A stretch of DNA of 53,924 nt, from the NCBI GenBank assembly GCA_027621295.1, contig JAQCBR010000012.1, forward strand, positions 1 through 53,924. The letters are read 5' to 3'. The notes below the pieces were generated by a model. The model did no database searches. It saw only the letters and a list, made by a program, of their open reading frames with translations, and was not told the origin of the DNA. Every line of letters begins with the position of its first letter. Position 1 is the first letter of the stretch. This DNA comes from Planctomycetota bacterium. GTDB taxonomy: Bacteria; Planctomycetota; UBA1135; UBA2386. Below are positions 43,530-52,256 of the stretch, one piece after another. Position numbers and translations under genes: made by a program.

Positions 43530-45728
43530 TTGGAACGAAACTCGGAGCCAGCGGAACGGGCCCCGCCCGGCGGCCAGGGCGCAGCGGTCGACGGCCTCGT
43601 CGGCACCGTCGAGCGGTTCACGTTCCGCAACGAGGACACGGGCTTCGCGGTGGTCCGGTTCCGGCCGGAGGGCGGCGGCGAGCCCGTCTCGCTCGTCGGC
43701 ATTCTCGCCCAACTCGCTGAGGGACAGCAGGTTAAGGTCGGTGGCAAGCGCACGGTCCACCCCCGTTTCGGCGCCCAGATCGAGGTCGCGTCCTGCGAGA
43801 CGACGCTCCCCCACAGCCTGGACGGCATCCGCGCCTACCTGTCGTCCAGCCTGATCAAGGGGGTCGGCCCGGCGACCGCCGAGCGGATCGTCTCCCGGTT
43901 CGGCCAGGAGACGCTCCGGATCATCACCGAGCACCCGGACCGGCTCCGTGAGGTTCCGGGGCTCGGTCCTAAGAAGATCGAGGAGATCGGGGCCGCGGTC
44001 CGCGACCAGCAGGAGGTCCAGGACGTGATGGTCTTCCTGAGGACCTACGGGCTCGGTCAGGCCCTCGCGGTCCGGATCGTCAAGCGGGTGGGCAGGAACG
44101 CGTCGGCGCTGATCCAGGCGAATCCCTACCGCCTCGTCGACGACGTGATCGGCGTGGGATTCCGGACCGCCGACCAGCTGGCCCAGAGGCTCGGCCTCGC
44201 CAAGGACTCGAACGACCGCGTCCAGGCCGGACTCCAGCACGCGCTGACCGAGGCCTCCCGGGACGGCCACTGCTTCCTGCCGCGCGCCGAGCTGATCGAG
44301 CGCACCGCCCGACTGCTCGAACTGGAGCCGGGGCCGGTCGCCGAAGCGGTCCCCGACCTCGTCGCCCGCGGGCGGGTCGTCCTCGACGGCACGGGCGGCG
44401 AGGATGCGGTGTATCCGGTCACGCTGTACCGGGCCGAGGCCGACATCGCGGCGATGGTGCGCCGCCTCAACGAGGCGGACTTGGAACCGCTGCCGGTCGA
44501 CGCGGAAGCCGGACTCGACGCGTTCGAGGCGCGCTCGGGCTGGAGCCTTCCCGACGCGCAGCGCCGGGCGGTGCTCGAGGCGCTGCGCAGTCCGATCAGC
44601 GTCGTCACCGGTGGCCCGGGAGTCGGCAAGACCACGATCGTCCGCGCGATCGCCGAGATCCTGACCGCGGCCGATCTGACCCTGCTGCTCGCCGCGCCGA
44701 CCGGACGCGCCGCGAAGCGCCTCGAGGAGTCGACCGACCGCAGCGCGCGGACGATCCACCGGCTGCTCGAATACCAGGCTGGAATCCAGCGGTTCCTGCG
44801 CGGCCCTGACATGCCGCTGGAGGGCCACGTGCTCGTCGTCGACGAGACGTCGATGCTCGACGTGCAGCTCGCCCACGACCTGCTCCGAGCCGTGCCTCCC
44901 GGAATGCGGCTGGTGCTGGTCGGCGACGTCGACCAGCTGCCGTCGGTCGGCCCCGGGCGCGTGCTCGCCGATCTCATCGAGTCGGGCGTCGTCCCGGTCA
45001 CGCGGCTGACGCGAGTGTTCCGCCAGGGCGGCGGCTCGCGGATCGTCGAGGCCGCGCACCGCATCCTCGAGGGCGAGGTTCCCGAGCCCGGGCGCGAGGG
45101 AGACGACTTCTTCTTCGTCGAGGCGCGGGACTCCCAGCATGCCCGCGCGCTGATCCGTGAGATCGTCACGCAGCGGATCCCGAAGGCGTTCGGCCTCGAC
45201 CCGGTCCGCGACGTCCAGGTGCTCTGCCCGATGTACCGCGGCGACACCGGGGCGGACGCGGTCAACCGCGAGCTCCAGGGCACGCTGAATCCGCAGGGCC
45301 ACGAGCTGGTCCGCGGCGGGAAGACGTTCCGGGTCGGGGACAAGGTCATGCAGACCCGGAACGACTACGACCTCGAGGTCTACAACGGGGACGTCGGCCG
45401 CGTGTTGGCGATCGACCACGGTTCGGGCGGTGTCCAGGTCGCGTTCGACGGCCGCGTCGTCGCCTACGGCGCCGCCGACCTCGACCAGCTGCTGCCGGCC
45501 TACGCGATCACCGTGCATCGCGCGCAGGGCAGCGAGTACCCGGCGGTGATCGTGCCGGTGACGACCGACCACTTCCTGATGCTGAAGCGCAACCTCATCT
45601 ACACCGCGGTCACCCGCGGCAAGAAGCTCGTCGTCCTCGTCGGCTCGACCCGGGCGCTGGAGATGGCGGTCCGCAACCATGACGAGGGTTCGCGGCACAG
45701 CGGACTGGCTCGACGCCTGCAAGGCTGA
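43530..45728 (+). CDS. recD2: RecD2-type ATP-dependent DNA helicase
   Basis: The 732-residue SF1B 5'-3' helicase has the N-terminal OB-like region and helix-hairpin-helix pairs of RecD2 (IKGVGPATAERI about 109-120 and REVPGLGPKKIEEI about 140-153). Walker A is GGPGVGKTT (361-369); VLVVDETSM is Walker B. Other helicase motifs are GDVDQLPSVGPG, RVFRQ, a UvrD-C-like VMQTRNDYDLEVYNGD and the C-terminal ITVHRAQGSEY. RecD2 acts in replication-fork and recombination repair without RecBC. The start is a TTG at 43530; no ATG or GTG precedes the conserved region in frame. Confidence 0.93.
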   Translation: MERNSEPAERAPPGGQGAAVDGLVGTVERFTFRNEDTGFAVVRFRPEGGGEPVSLVGILAQLAEGQQVKVGGKRTVHPRFGAQIEVASCETTLPHSLDGIRAYLSSSLIKGVGPATAERIVSRFGQETLRIITEHPDRLREVPGLGPKKIEEIGAAVRDQQEVQDVMVFLRTYGLGQALAVRIVKRVGRNASALIQANPYRLVDDVIGVGFRTADQLAQRLGLAKDSNDRVQAGLQHALTEASRDGHCFLPRAELIERTARLLELEPGPVAEAVPDLVARGRVVLDGTGGEDAVYPVTLYRAEADIAAMVRRLNEADLEPLPVDAEAGLDAFEARSGWSLPDAQRRAVLEALRSPISVVTGGPGVGKTTIVRAIAEILTAADLTLLLAAPTGRAAKRLEESTDRSARTIHRLLEYQAGIQRFLRGPDMPLEGHVLVVDETSMLDVQLAHDLLRAVPPGMRLVLVGDVDQLPSVGPGRVLADLIESGVVPVTRLTRVFRQGGGSRIVEAAHRILEGEVPEPGREGDDFFFVEARDSQHARALIREIVTQRIPKAFGLDPVRDVQVLCPMYRGDTGADAVNRELQGTLNPQGHELVRGGKTFRVGDKVMQTRNDYDLEVYNGDVGRVLAIDHGSGGVQVAFDGRVVAYGAADLDQLLPAYAITVHRAQGSEYPAVIVPVTTDHFLMLKRNLIYTAVTRGKKLVVLVGSTRALEMAVRNHDEGSRHSGLARRLQG

Positions 45729-45753
45729 CCCTCGACCGATAGCATCGGCGCCC

Positions 45754-46845
45754 ATGCTCGGCCGACTCGCCGTCGCCCTGCTGCTCCCGGCCGCGGTGAT
45801 CGGAGCACAGGAGGAAACCCAGCTGCGCCTGCAGGACGCGCTGGAGATCCTCGACGCAGATCCGCTCGATCCACGCGAGCTGGTCCGCCTCGCGAGGCGC
45901 AGCGAGTCCACGCCGGCCGTGCTGCTCCAGGCGTTCGACGCAGCGGCGGCCGAGGCCCCGGCGGACGCCGACGAGGCGGTCACCGACCGCCGGAGGGAGC
46001 GCATCCTCCAGTGCTTGCGGATCGTCGGCCCGACGGCCGCTCCCCTCAGCGGCGAGTTGATCGAGCGGCTTCGCAGCGTGAAGCCCGCCGAAGCTCCGCT
46101 GCTCCTGCAGACGATCGCCGAGATCGCGCCGTTCGACGAAGAGCCGAGCCGCCATCTGGACGCGGCGGTCGCCGCTTCGAAGCCGTTCCTGACCCCCGGC
46201 GACCAGGGCTTCATCGACCGACTCCGCGGCTCGATCCGCCTCTACGTGCGGCTCCGCACCGCGCTGCCCGACGTCGAGTCCTGCATCGAAGGGCTCGCCG
46301 ACGACGATCCGTTCGTACGCGAGTTCGCCGCCGAGCAGCTCGGGCGGCGTGGTCCGAGCGCGCGTGAGGCACTCCCAGCCCTGGAGCGCACGCGCGTCGA
46401 GCGCGAACACCCGCGGCAGGCGCGGCTGCCCAACCACTCGCTCAGCTCCAACTTCGACGAGATGATCCAGGAAGCCGCGGCGGTCGCGATCGCTCGGATC
46501 GCGCCGCACGATCCGCGCGCGATCCCGGGGTTCGTGGTCCTGCTCGAATCGCCGGACCCGAGGGAGCAGATCGACGCGGTGATGTCCCTCGGCCGAGCGC
46601 GCGCGGCCGCCGGCGAGCAGGCGCTGCGCAGGCTGCTCAAGGGCAGCGACCAGCGCCTGAGGGCCGAGGCGATCACCGCACTCGGCATGCTCGAGTCGCC
46701 GGTCCCGGCCACGCTCCACGACCTCCGCAACATCGCCACCGGGGACGACCCGGCGCTGGCGGCCCGCGCGCGGGCCGCGCTGCGCAGCGCTGGGATCGAG
46801 CTGCGCGGAGCCGGCGCTCAGAAGGGCACGGAGACGAAGCGGTAG
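45754..46845 (+). CDS. Exported HEAT-repeat protein
   Basis: The 363-residue protein has a signal peptide (VIGAQEE) and alpha-helical repeats of HEAT/PBS-lyase type in the C-terminal half. Examples are CIEGLADDDPFVREFAAEQLGRRG, ESPDPREQIDAVMSLGRARAA and LLKGSDQRLRAEAITALGMLES. No catalytic motif is seen; a protein-binding scaffold outside the cytoplasm is likely. It begins 25 bp after recD2, although a functional link is doubtful. Its 3' end overlaps the convergent lipoprotein gene by 28 bases. Confidence 0.82.
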   Translation: MLGRLAVALLLPAAVIGAQEETQLRLQDALEILDADPLDPRELVRLARRSESTPAVLLQAFDAAAAEAPADADEAVTDRRRERILQCLRIVGPTAAPLSGELIERLRSVKPAEAPLLLQTIAEIAPFDEEPSRHLDAAVAASKPFLTPGDQGFIDRLRGSIRLYVRLRTALPDVESCIEGLADDDPFVREFAAEQLGRRGPSAREALPALERTRVEREHPRQARLPNHSLSSNFDEMIQEAAAVAIARIAPHDPRAIPGFVVLLESPDPREQIDAVMSLGRARAAAGEQALRRLLKGSDQRLRAEAITALGMLESPVPATLHDLRNIATGDDPALAARARAALRSAGIELRGAGAQKGTETKR

Positions 46846-47273
46846 GGCTGTCCGTAGCTGAGCGGGACCTCGACGAAGACCGGATCGAAGCCCGGCGCCC
46901 AGACCTCGAGCAGCAGGTCCGCCTCGTCCTCGAAGACGTCCGGGTAGAGCACCGCCTGCCCGGCCCCGTCCTCGACGAACCCCACCTCGGCCGCGGCGAG
47001 GGCGAACGGGGAGAAGTAGGTGAGCCCGGTCCGGTCCGTGAGCGCGAAGTCGTTCGCGTAGGGCGACACGCACACGCAGCCGCTCCACTCCTGGTTCGCC
47101 TGGACCACGCGGACACCGACGCCCTCCCAGAACCCGCCGGTGAACGGGTCGTAGACCTCGATCTCGAGCTCGACCGCACGCGGCGCCGGCTCGCGGACCA
47201 CCGTCGTGCAGCAGTCCGAGCAGGCGGACAGCGAGAGCAGGAGCAGGACGGCCACCAGCGCGCGTTGGAACAT
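46818..47273 (-). CDS. Small lipoprotein, unknown function
   Basis: The 151-residue protein has a lipoprotein signal (LLLLLSLSAC, lipid-modified Cys 18), then two further Cys in SDCC and another pair in GCVCVSPY. The rest resembles a beta-sandwich of the carboxypeptidase-regulatory type (VELEIEVYDPFTGGFWEGVGVRV). I do not recognise a named family. It ends inside the HEAT gene on the opposite strand. The 176-bp gap before it (47274-47449) shows nothing recognisable. Confidence 0.7.
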   Translation of the reverse strand: MFQRALVAVLLLLSLSACSDCCTTVVREPAPRAVELEIEVYDPFTGGFWEGVGVRVVQANQEWSGCVCVSPYANDFALTDRTGLTYFSPFALAAAEVGFVEDGAGQAVLYPDVFEDEADLLLEVWAPGFDPVFVEVPLSYGQPYRFVSVPF

Positions 47274-47449
47274 GATGGCCGGACAGAACAAAGCCCGTGC
47301 CAAGCGCCGCCGAACGGGCCAAGGCGCTCCCAAGCCGCTGTGGCCAAGACACTTGTGGATCCGATCAGCCAGTCTGATGTCATCCCGGCGGCTGCCTCGG
47401 GACCTCCTCCACCGAGACAGCGCGTGTCCTCCACGCGCGACAGCCAGGG

Positions 47450-49102
47450 TCACCGATCGAGCGCGTCGAGCAGGTCTGCGACCAGCGGGTCCCCCGGCCG
47501 GAGCGTCGATGCGAACTCCAGCTCCGCGCGCGCGCGGCCCGGTTCGCCGACCAGCGCGAGCAGCCGCCCGAGGTTGACCCTGGCCTCGAACGATCGGGGC
47601 ATCAGCTCCACCGCTCGCTCGAACGCGGGCCGCGCGTCGAAGCGCCGGCCGCTGCTCACCCGCGCGACCCCGAGGCCGAGCCACGCCTTCCCGAACGAGG
47701 GGTACGCCGCGACGAGTCGCTCGAACGCGGCGATCGCAGCACTGGCCTGATCCGGCCGCGACGCGCCCGCGAGCGCGCAGTAGGCGAGCCCGAGACCGAC
47801 GTCAGCCTCGACCACTCGGGTCGCTTCCGGACCGTTCCAGAGCGCCTGACCGAGGAGATCCGCGGCGCTGCGGTAGGCGGACTCCGCGCGCGCGAGGTCC
47901 GCCCGGTCCCCGGTCGTCCGGAACGTGGTGAACGCGATCTCCCCCGCCATGCAGTGGAGTCGAGGATCGTCCGGATGATCGGCCAGACCCGCACGGGACA
48001 GCGCCTCCGGAGAGGCGAAGACGCCGACGCGCGTCGCGGACACAGGCGCCACGACGCAGATGACCAACCCGAGCACGACCCAAGCCCGACGCACCGCCGA
48101 CCCCGCGAGACCCTCACCCACCGCCACCGCCCAGACAGCGATCGCCAGGTAGACGTAGCGGTCGGCCACCGGATACGGGCCGAGCGCCTCGACGCGAGCC
48201 GCGACCGGCAGGACGACGGCGAGACTCGCCACCGCAGCGAGTCGGACCGATTCGATCCGGGTTCGCCACGCGACGAGAGCGAACCCGACGGCTGCGCCCG
48301 CGCCGAGGAGGGCAGGCAACAGCGTCCCGGTCGGCGCGGTGAAGGGCGTCGCGACGCCGGGCCAGACCAGGCGCGCCAGCAGCCGCCCCGTCACCTCGAA
48401 GCGGATCGCGAACAGGCCCTCGATCTCCGCGCCGACCCCCGCGAGATCGGAGCCGAGCACCGCGTACCGAGCGAGCCCCCATGCGACGAGGGCGAGCGCG
48501 TAGGCGACCAGCGCCGGCCGGACGCGGAAGGAGCCAGCGACGAGCAGCACGGGCAGGATCGCCAGCGCGTTCTCCTTCGCGAGGAGGGCGAGCACGAACC
48601 AGGTCACCGCAGCACGTGGAACTCCCGTCGCGCCGCGGTGCCGCCAAGCGAGATGTGCGCGGAGCGCCAGCAGCGCAGCCAGGACCGACAGCGGATCGTT
48701 GATCGAAGCGATCCACGCGGTCGGCTCGACGACCGACGGATGCACCGCGAACAGCGTGGCCGCAGCGGCTGCCACGAGCGGCCTCAGGCCGAGGTCCCGG
48801 CCGAGCAACGCCACCTGCAGCGCGACGGCCGCATGGAGGATCAGCGCGATGCCGTGCAGCATCGGTGCACCGCCGAGCGCCTTGCCCCACGCGAGGACGA
48901 TCGCGGTCAGCGGTCGCCAGTAGCCCTGTTCGACGCCGTACAGCGGCTCTGCCAGCAGCCGGCCGAAGTCCAGGGGATCGGAGAGCCCTGGGTTGTCGAC
49001 GACGAGGACGAGGTCGTCGTAGACGTAGTCACCCGACACCGCGCGGCCGAGGACCAGCCCCACGACCGAGAGCAGCCAGAGCCCTGTCCAGACGGTCGAC
49101 AC
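47450..49102 (-). CDS. TMTC-like membrane protein with C-terminal TPR repeats
   Basis: The 550-residue protein has about ten to eleven membrane helices. The first outer loop DYVYDDLVLVVDNPGLSD and the later QGYWRPLT motif resemble TMTC/DUF1736-type O-mannosyltransferase relatives. After about residue 370 come TPR repeats, for example AWLGLGVARVSSGRRFDARP and ARVNLGRLLALVGEPGRARAEL. Such proteins transfer sugars from lipid donors to proteins in eukaryotes; the bacterial role is unproven. It is the last gene after DUF72, RarA and the TrmH-like gene on the same strand, 43 bp from DUF72. Confidence 0.82.
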   Translation of the reverse strand: MSTVWTGLWLLSVVGLVLGRAVSGDYVYDDLVLVVDNPGLSDPLDFGRLLAEPLYGVEQGYWRPLTAIVLAWGKALGGAPMLHGIALILHAAVALQVALLGRDLGLRPLVAAAAATLFAVHPSVVEPTAWIASINDPLSVLAALLALRAHLAWRHRGATGVPRAAVTWFVLALLAKENALAILPVLLVAGSFRVRPALVAYALALVAWGLARYAVLGSDLAGVGAEIEGLFAIRFEVTGRLLARLVWPGVATPFTAPTGTLLPALLGAGAAVGFALVAWRTRIESVRLAAVASLAVVLPVAARVEALGPYPVADRYVYLAIAVWAVAVGEGLAGSAVRRAWVVLGLVICVVAPVSATRVGVFASPEALSRAGLADHPDDPRLHCMAGEIAFTTFRTTGDRADLARAESAYRSAADLLGQALWNGPEATRVVEADVGLGLAYCALAGASRPDQASAAIAAFERLVAAYPSFGKAWLGLGVARVSSGRRFDARPAFERAVELMPRSFEARVNLGRLLALVGEPGRARAELEFASTLRPGDPLVADLLDALDR

Positions 49103-49145
49103 CGGCGCGGACGTTACCCGATCGAAGGTGCGTGTCGGCTTCCGT

Positions 49146-50030
49146 TCAGAACAGCCCGCCCTGCGCGTGCTTGGCGATCGTCCGGAGCGCCGGGTAGCGC
49201 GCCACGAGTCCGTCCGGGACCTCGACCCTCTGGCCGATGGTCCTCGCCCGGAGCGTCACGGCGAGGACCATCGCCTGGCCCTGGAAGTGGTTGTTCGCGG
49301 CCGCCATCTGCGTGCGCCCCGCCGACGCCTCGGCGAGCTGGTCGAGGCGACGCGTCATCTCGTCGATCTCACCCGCCGAGTAGAGCCAGTCGTAGGTCGC
49401 GTCGCGCCCCGCGTCCGCGTCGAACCATGCGTCGCGGTTGCGGCCGTGGCAGCGCAGGTAGACCGGGCTCCGCACTGGCGCGTCCAGGCCCGGACCGGGC
49501 CCGGCGAAACCCTGGCCCATGTCCGCGTAGTCGAGGTGGATCGGCGTGAGGCCGAGCTCGATGAGGCGCGTCTGCGCGGCCACCTCCCGCCACGAGCGGT
49601 GCCGGACCTCGACGAGGAGCGGCGGTCCCAGCGGCGCGAACTCCCTCGCGATCTGCTCGAGGCGCGCGAACGCCGACGGCTCCGCCTCGAGCCGGAACGA
49701 GAACTGCGCGAGCAGCGCGTCCAGCCGCCCCGACTCGGCGAGTGGTTCCATCGCCCCGGCGAACGCAGCGGCACACGTCGCTGGCTCCGCCGCCCCGTGC
49801 GTCAGCTCCTGCGGCAGCTTCGCGGTGAAGCGCGTGCCCAGGTCCTCGGTGCGCTGTGCCCATCCCGCTACGACCTCGCGACGCGGCGTCCGGTAGAACG
49901 TCGTGTTGATCTCGAGGAAGTCGACGCAGCGGGCGACGGCACGCAGCGTGTCCCGACATCCGCGCGGGTAGACGATCCCCCGCCAGTCCTCGTAGCTCCA
50001 GCCGGAGACGCCGACGAGGAGACCGCGCAC
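49146..50030 (-). CDS. DUF72 (YecE-like) TIM-barrel protein
   Basis: The 294-residue protein shows the DUF72 signature: LVGVSGWSYEDWRGIVYP at the N-terminus, DFLEINTTFYRTP, FTAKLPQELTH, VEVRHRSW, YLRCHGRN and a C-terminal NNHFQGQA. DUF72 proteins are TIM-barrel-like; the function is unknown, though they often neighbour DNA repair or RNA-modification genes. The start is a GTG at 50030, one base after the rarA stop, so translation is probably coupled. Confidence 0.9.
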   Translation of the reverse strand: MRGLLVGVSGWSYEDWRGIVYPRGCRDTLRAVARCVDFLEINTTFYRTPRREVVAGWAQRTEDLGTRFTAKLPQELTHGAAEPATCAAAFAGAMEPLAESGRLDALLAQFSFRLEAEPSAFARLEQIAREFAPLGPPLLVEVRHRSWREVAAQTRLIELGLTPIHLDYADMGQGFAGPGPGLDAPVRSPVYLRCHGRNRDAWFDADAGRDATYDWLYSAGEIDEMTRRLDQLAEASAGRTQMAAANNHFQGQAMVLAVTLRARTIGQRVEVPDGLVARYPALRTIAKHAQGGLF

Positions 50031-50031
50031 G

Positions 50032-51357
50032 TCAGCTCTGCTTGCGCCGCCGCGCGATGTCGTCGATCCGCTCCCGGACCTTCGGCTCGAAGCCCCAGGC
50101 GCCCGGCACGTAGAACCGTCGTCCGACGAGGCCGTCCGGCAGGCAATCCATGTCCGCGACGTGCCCCGGCTCGTCCGGCGCGTAGCGGTACTCCTGGCCG
50201 TGGCCGAGCTCCTTCGCGAGCTTCGTCGGCGCGTTGCGGAGGTGGAGCGGGATCTCGTGCTGCCGGCCGTTGCGGACCTCGGCGAACGCGGCGTCGATCG
50301 CCGACGCGACGCCGCGGCTCTTCGGCGCGGACGCGAGGTACAGCGCCGCCTGGGCGAGCGGCAGCCGTCCCTCGGGCATCCCCATCCGCTCGAGGGCGAC
50401 GAGCGCGCTGGTCGCGATCTGCAGCGCCATCGGATCGGCCAGCCCGATGTCCTCGGCGGCCATCGCGACCATCCGGCGCGCCGCCTGCGTCGCGTCGGCG
50501 CCGGCTTCCAGGAAGCGCGCCAGCCAGTAGATCGCCGCGTCGGGATCCGAGTTGCGCAGACTCTTGTGGAACGCGCTGAGCAGGTCGAAGTGGTGGTCGC
50601 CGGACTTGTCGTGCGCGAGGGCCCGGTGCTGGGCGGCTTCGGCGAGCTGCTCGACATCGATCGTCTCACCGCTCTGCAGCGCGATCTTCGCGGCGGCCTC
50701 GAGCACGGTCAGCGCGCGGCGGGCGTCGCCGTTCGCGAACAGGCAGAGCCGCTCGAGCGCCGCTTCGGTGATCTCGAGCCGGAGCGCGCCAATGCCGCGC
50801 TCCACGTCGGACAGCGCGCGGCGCACGACCTCGGCGATCGCCGCATCGTCGAGCGCCCGGAGCGGCACCACGCGGCACCGCGACAGGAGCGCGCTGTTCA
50901 CCGAGAACGCCGGGTTCTCGGTCGTCGCGCCGACGAGCACGCAGAGCCCGTTCTCGACGTGCGGCAGGAACGCGTCCTGCTGCGAGCGGTTGAAGCGGTG
51001 GATCTCGTCGACGAAGAGCAGCGTCGCGCCCCCACCCTGGCCGCGCGCGATTTCGGCGCGGTGGATCGCCTCGCGCACTTCCTTGACGCCGGAGAGGACC
51101 GCGGAGAACGGCTCGAACCGGAGGTCCGACGCCTCGGCGATCAGCCGCGCGAGCGTCGTCTTGCCACACCCGGGCGGTCCGAAGAGCAGCAGCGACCCGG
51201 TCTGCCCGTCGGCGAGCGCAGCTCGCAGAGCGCGTCCCTCCCCGATCACCTGCTCCTGGCCGAGGAACTCGTCGAGGGTCCGCGGGCGCATCCGCTCGGC
51301 GAGGGGCCGCGTGTCCGGCCCCGGAGCGTCCGCCTTCGGATCCTCGAACAGGCTCAC
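50032..51357 (-). CDS. rarA: Replication-associated recombination protein RarA (MgsA)
   Basis: The 441-residue AAA+ ATPase matches RarA/Mgs1/WRNIP1: RMRPRTLDEFLGQEQVIG, Walker A GPPGCGKTT (60-68), FVDEIHRFNRSQQDAFLPHVE, GATTENPAFSVNSALLSRC, and the C-terminal part with FHKSLRNSDPDAAIYWLARF and GHGQEYRYAPDEP. It acts at stalled replication forks, interacting with SSB and RecA. The ATG overlaps the preceding TrmH-like stop by four bases (ATGA), and DUF72 follows after one base. Confidence 0.96.
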   Translation of the reverse strand: MSLFEDPKADAPGPDTRPLAERMRPRTLDEFLGQEQVIGEGRALRAALADGQTGSLLLFGPPGCGKTTLARLIAEASDLRFEPFSAVLSGVKEVREAIHRAEIARGQGGGATLLFVDEIHRFNRSQQDAFLPHVENGLCVLVGATTENPAFSVNSALLSRCRVVPLRALDDAAIAEVVRRALSDVERGIGALRLEITEAALERLCLFANGDARRALTVLEAAAKIALQSGETIDVEQLAEAAQHRALAHDKSGDHHFDLLSAFHKSLRNSDPDAAIYWLARFLEAGADATQAARRMVAMAAEDIGLADPMALQIATSALVALERMGMPEGRLPLAQAALYLASAPKSRGVASAIDAAFAEVRNGRQHEIPLHLRNAPTKLAKELGHGQEYRYAPDEPGHVADMDCLPDGLVGRRFYVPGAWGFEPKVRERIDDIARRRKQS

Positions 51358-52157
51358 CGCCGCTGTCTCCGCGCCTCGAAGAGCAGGATCCCGGTCGCGA
51401 CCGCGACGTTGAGACTCTCGATCGTCTCCGCGATCGGGATCCGCACCGCGACGTCGGCCGCCTCGCGGATCGCATCCGGCACGCCCGCGCCCTCGTTGCC
51501 GAGCGCGATGAGCGTCGGCTTCGTCCAGTCGGCGTCCAGGTAGTCCGTCTCCGCGCGGTGGTCGGCGCAGAGGAGCTGGAGACCGTGCGCGCGCGCGAAC
51601 GCGATCAGCTGGTCATCGTCCCAACGGCTGCGGATCGGCACGCGGAGCACGCTGCCCGCGGAGCCTCGGACCGCCTTGTCGCGGAACGGGTCGGCGCCGC
51701 CCGCCTGGGCGACGAAGCCGGTGCCGCCCGCGGCTTCGGTCGCCCGGACCATCGCACCGAGGTTGCCCGGGTCACGCACGCCGGTCGCCGCGACCACCAG
51801 CGCGCGCTTCGGATCGGGGCCGAGCAGGTCCTCCTCGCGCGCGATCGGTTCGCGCACCAGCACGAGAACACCCTGGTGCGTCGTCAACGACGACATGCGC
51901 GCGAGGACCTGATCGGTCGCATGGAAGACCTCCTCCGCCCGCTGCTCGAGGCGGCGCTTCAGCTCGTGGCCGTTCTTGGCCTGGAGGAGCTTCGGCGACC
52001 ACGCGGCGGCGAGGACGTCGAGCTTCGCGTCGAGCGCCTCCTCGACGAGGCGGTTGCCGTCGAGCACCACCTCCCCGGGGATGTCTCCCGCCGCGGCATC
52101 GCGGAAACGGTGGACGATCGGGTTCTTCGGGGAAGTGACTTCGGTGGATCGCGGCAT
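51354..52157 (-). CDS. TrmH-family (SpoU) RNA 2'-O-methyltransferase
   Basis: The 267-residue protein has an N-terminal substrate-binding domain starting TSPKNPIVHRFRDAAAG and the SpoU methyltransferase core. The core motifs are GVRDPGNLGAMVRATEAAG, a LIALGNEGAGVPD knot motif and IPIAETIESLNVAVATGILLFEA. It methylates ribose 2'-OH in rRNA or tRNA using S-adenosylmethionine; the target (for example 23S rRNA, as in RlmB/TsnR relatives) cannot be fixed. It is the first gene of the run with rarA, DUF72 and the TMTC-like gene. Confidence 0.92.
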   Translation of the reverse strand: MPRSTEVTSPKNPIVHRFRDAAAGDIPGEVVLDGNRLVEEALDAKLDVLAAAWSPKLLQAKNGHELKRRLEQRAEEVFHATDQVLARMSSLTTHQGVLVLVREPIAREEDLLGPDPKRALVVAATGVRDPGNLGAMVRATEAAGGTGFVAQAGGADPFRDKAVRGSAGSVLRVPIRSRWDDDQLIAFARAHGLQLLCADHRAETDYLDADWTKPTLIALGNEGAGVPDAIREAADVAVRIPIAETIESLNVAVATGILLFEARRQRR

Positions 52158-52256
52158 CAGGGCGGGAGAAGATCCGTCGGCGCACCCTGGACCGCAAGGC
52201 TGCTCCGAACTGCGAATCTTTCCGGGCCGCCGCCGAAAGCCCGGTTCGCGCGCCCG

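Noticed and set aside
43380-46214. Long in-frame extension upstream of rpsU on the minus strand.
   Set aside because: It covers recD2 in antisense and has no conserved content; rpsU starts at the standard MIKVQVRPNEPLE.
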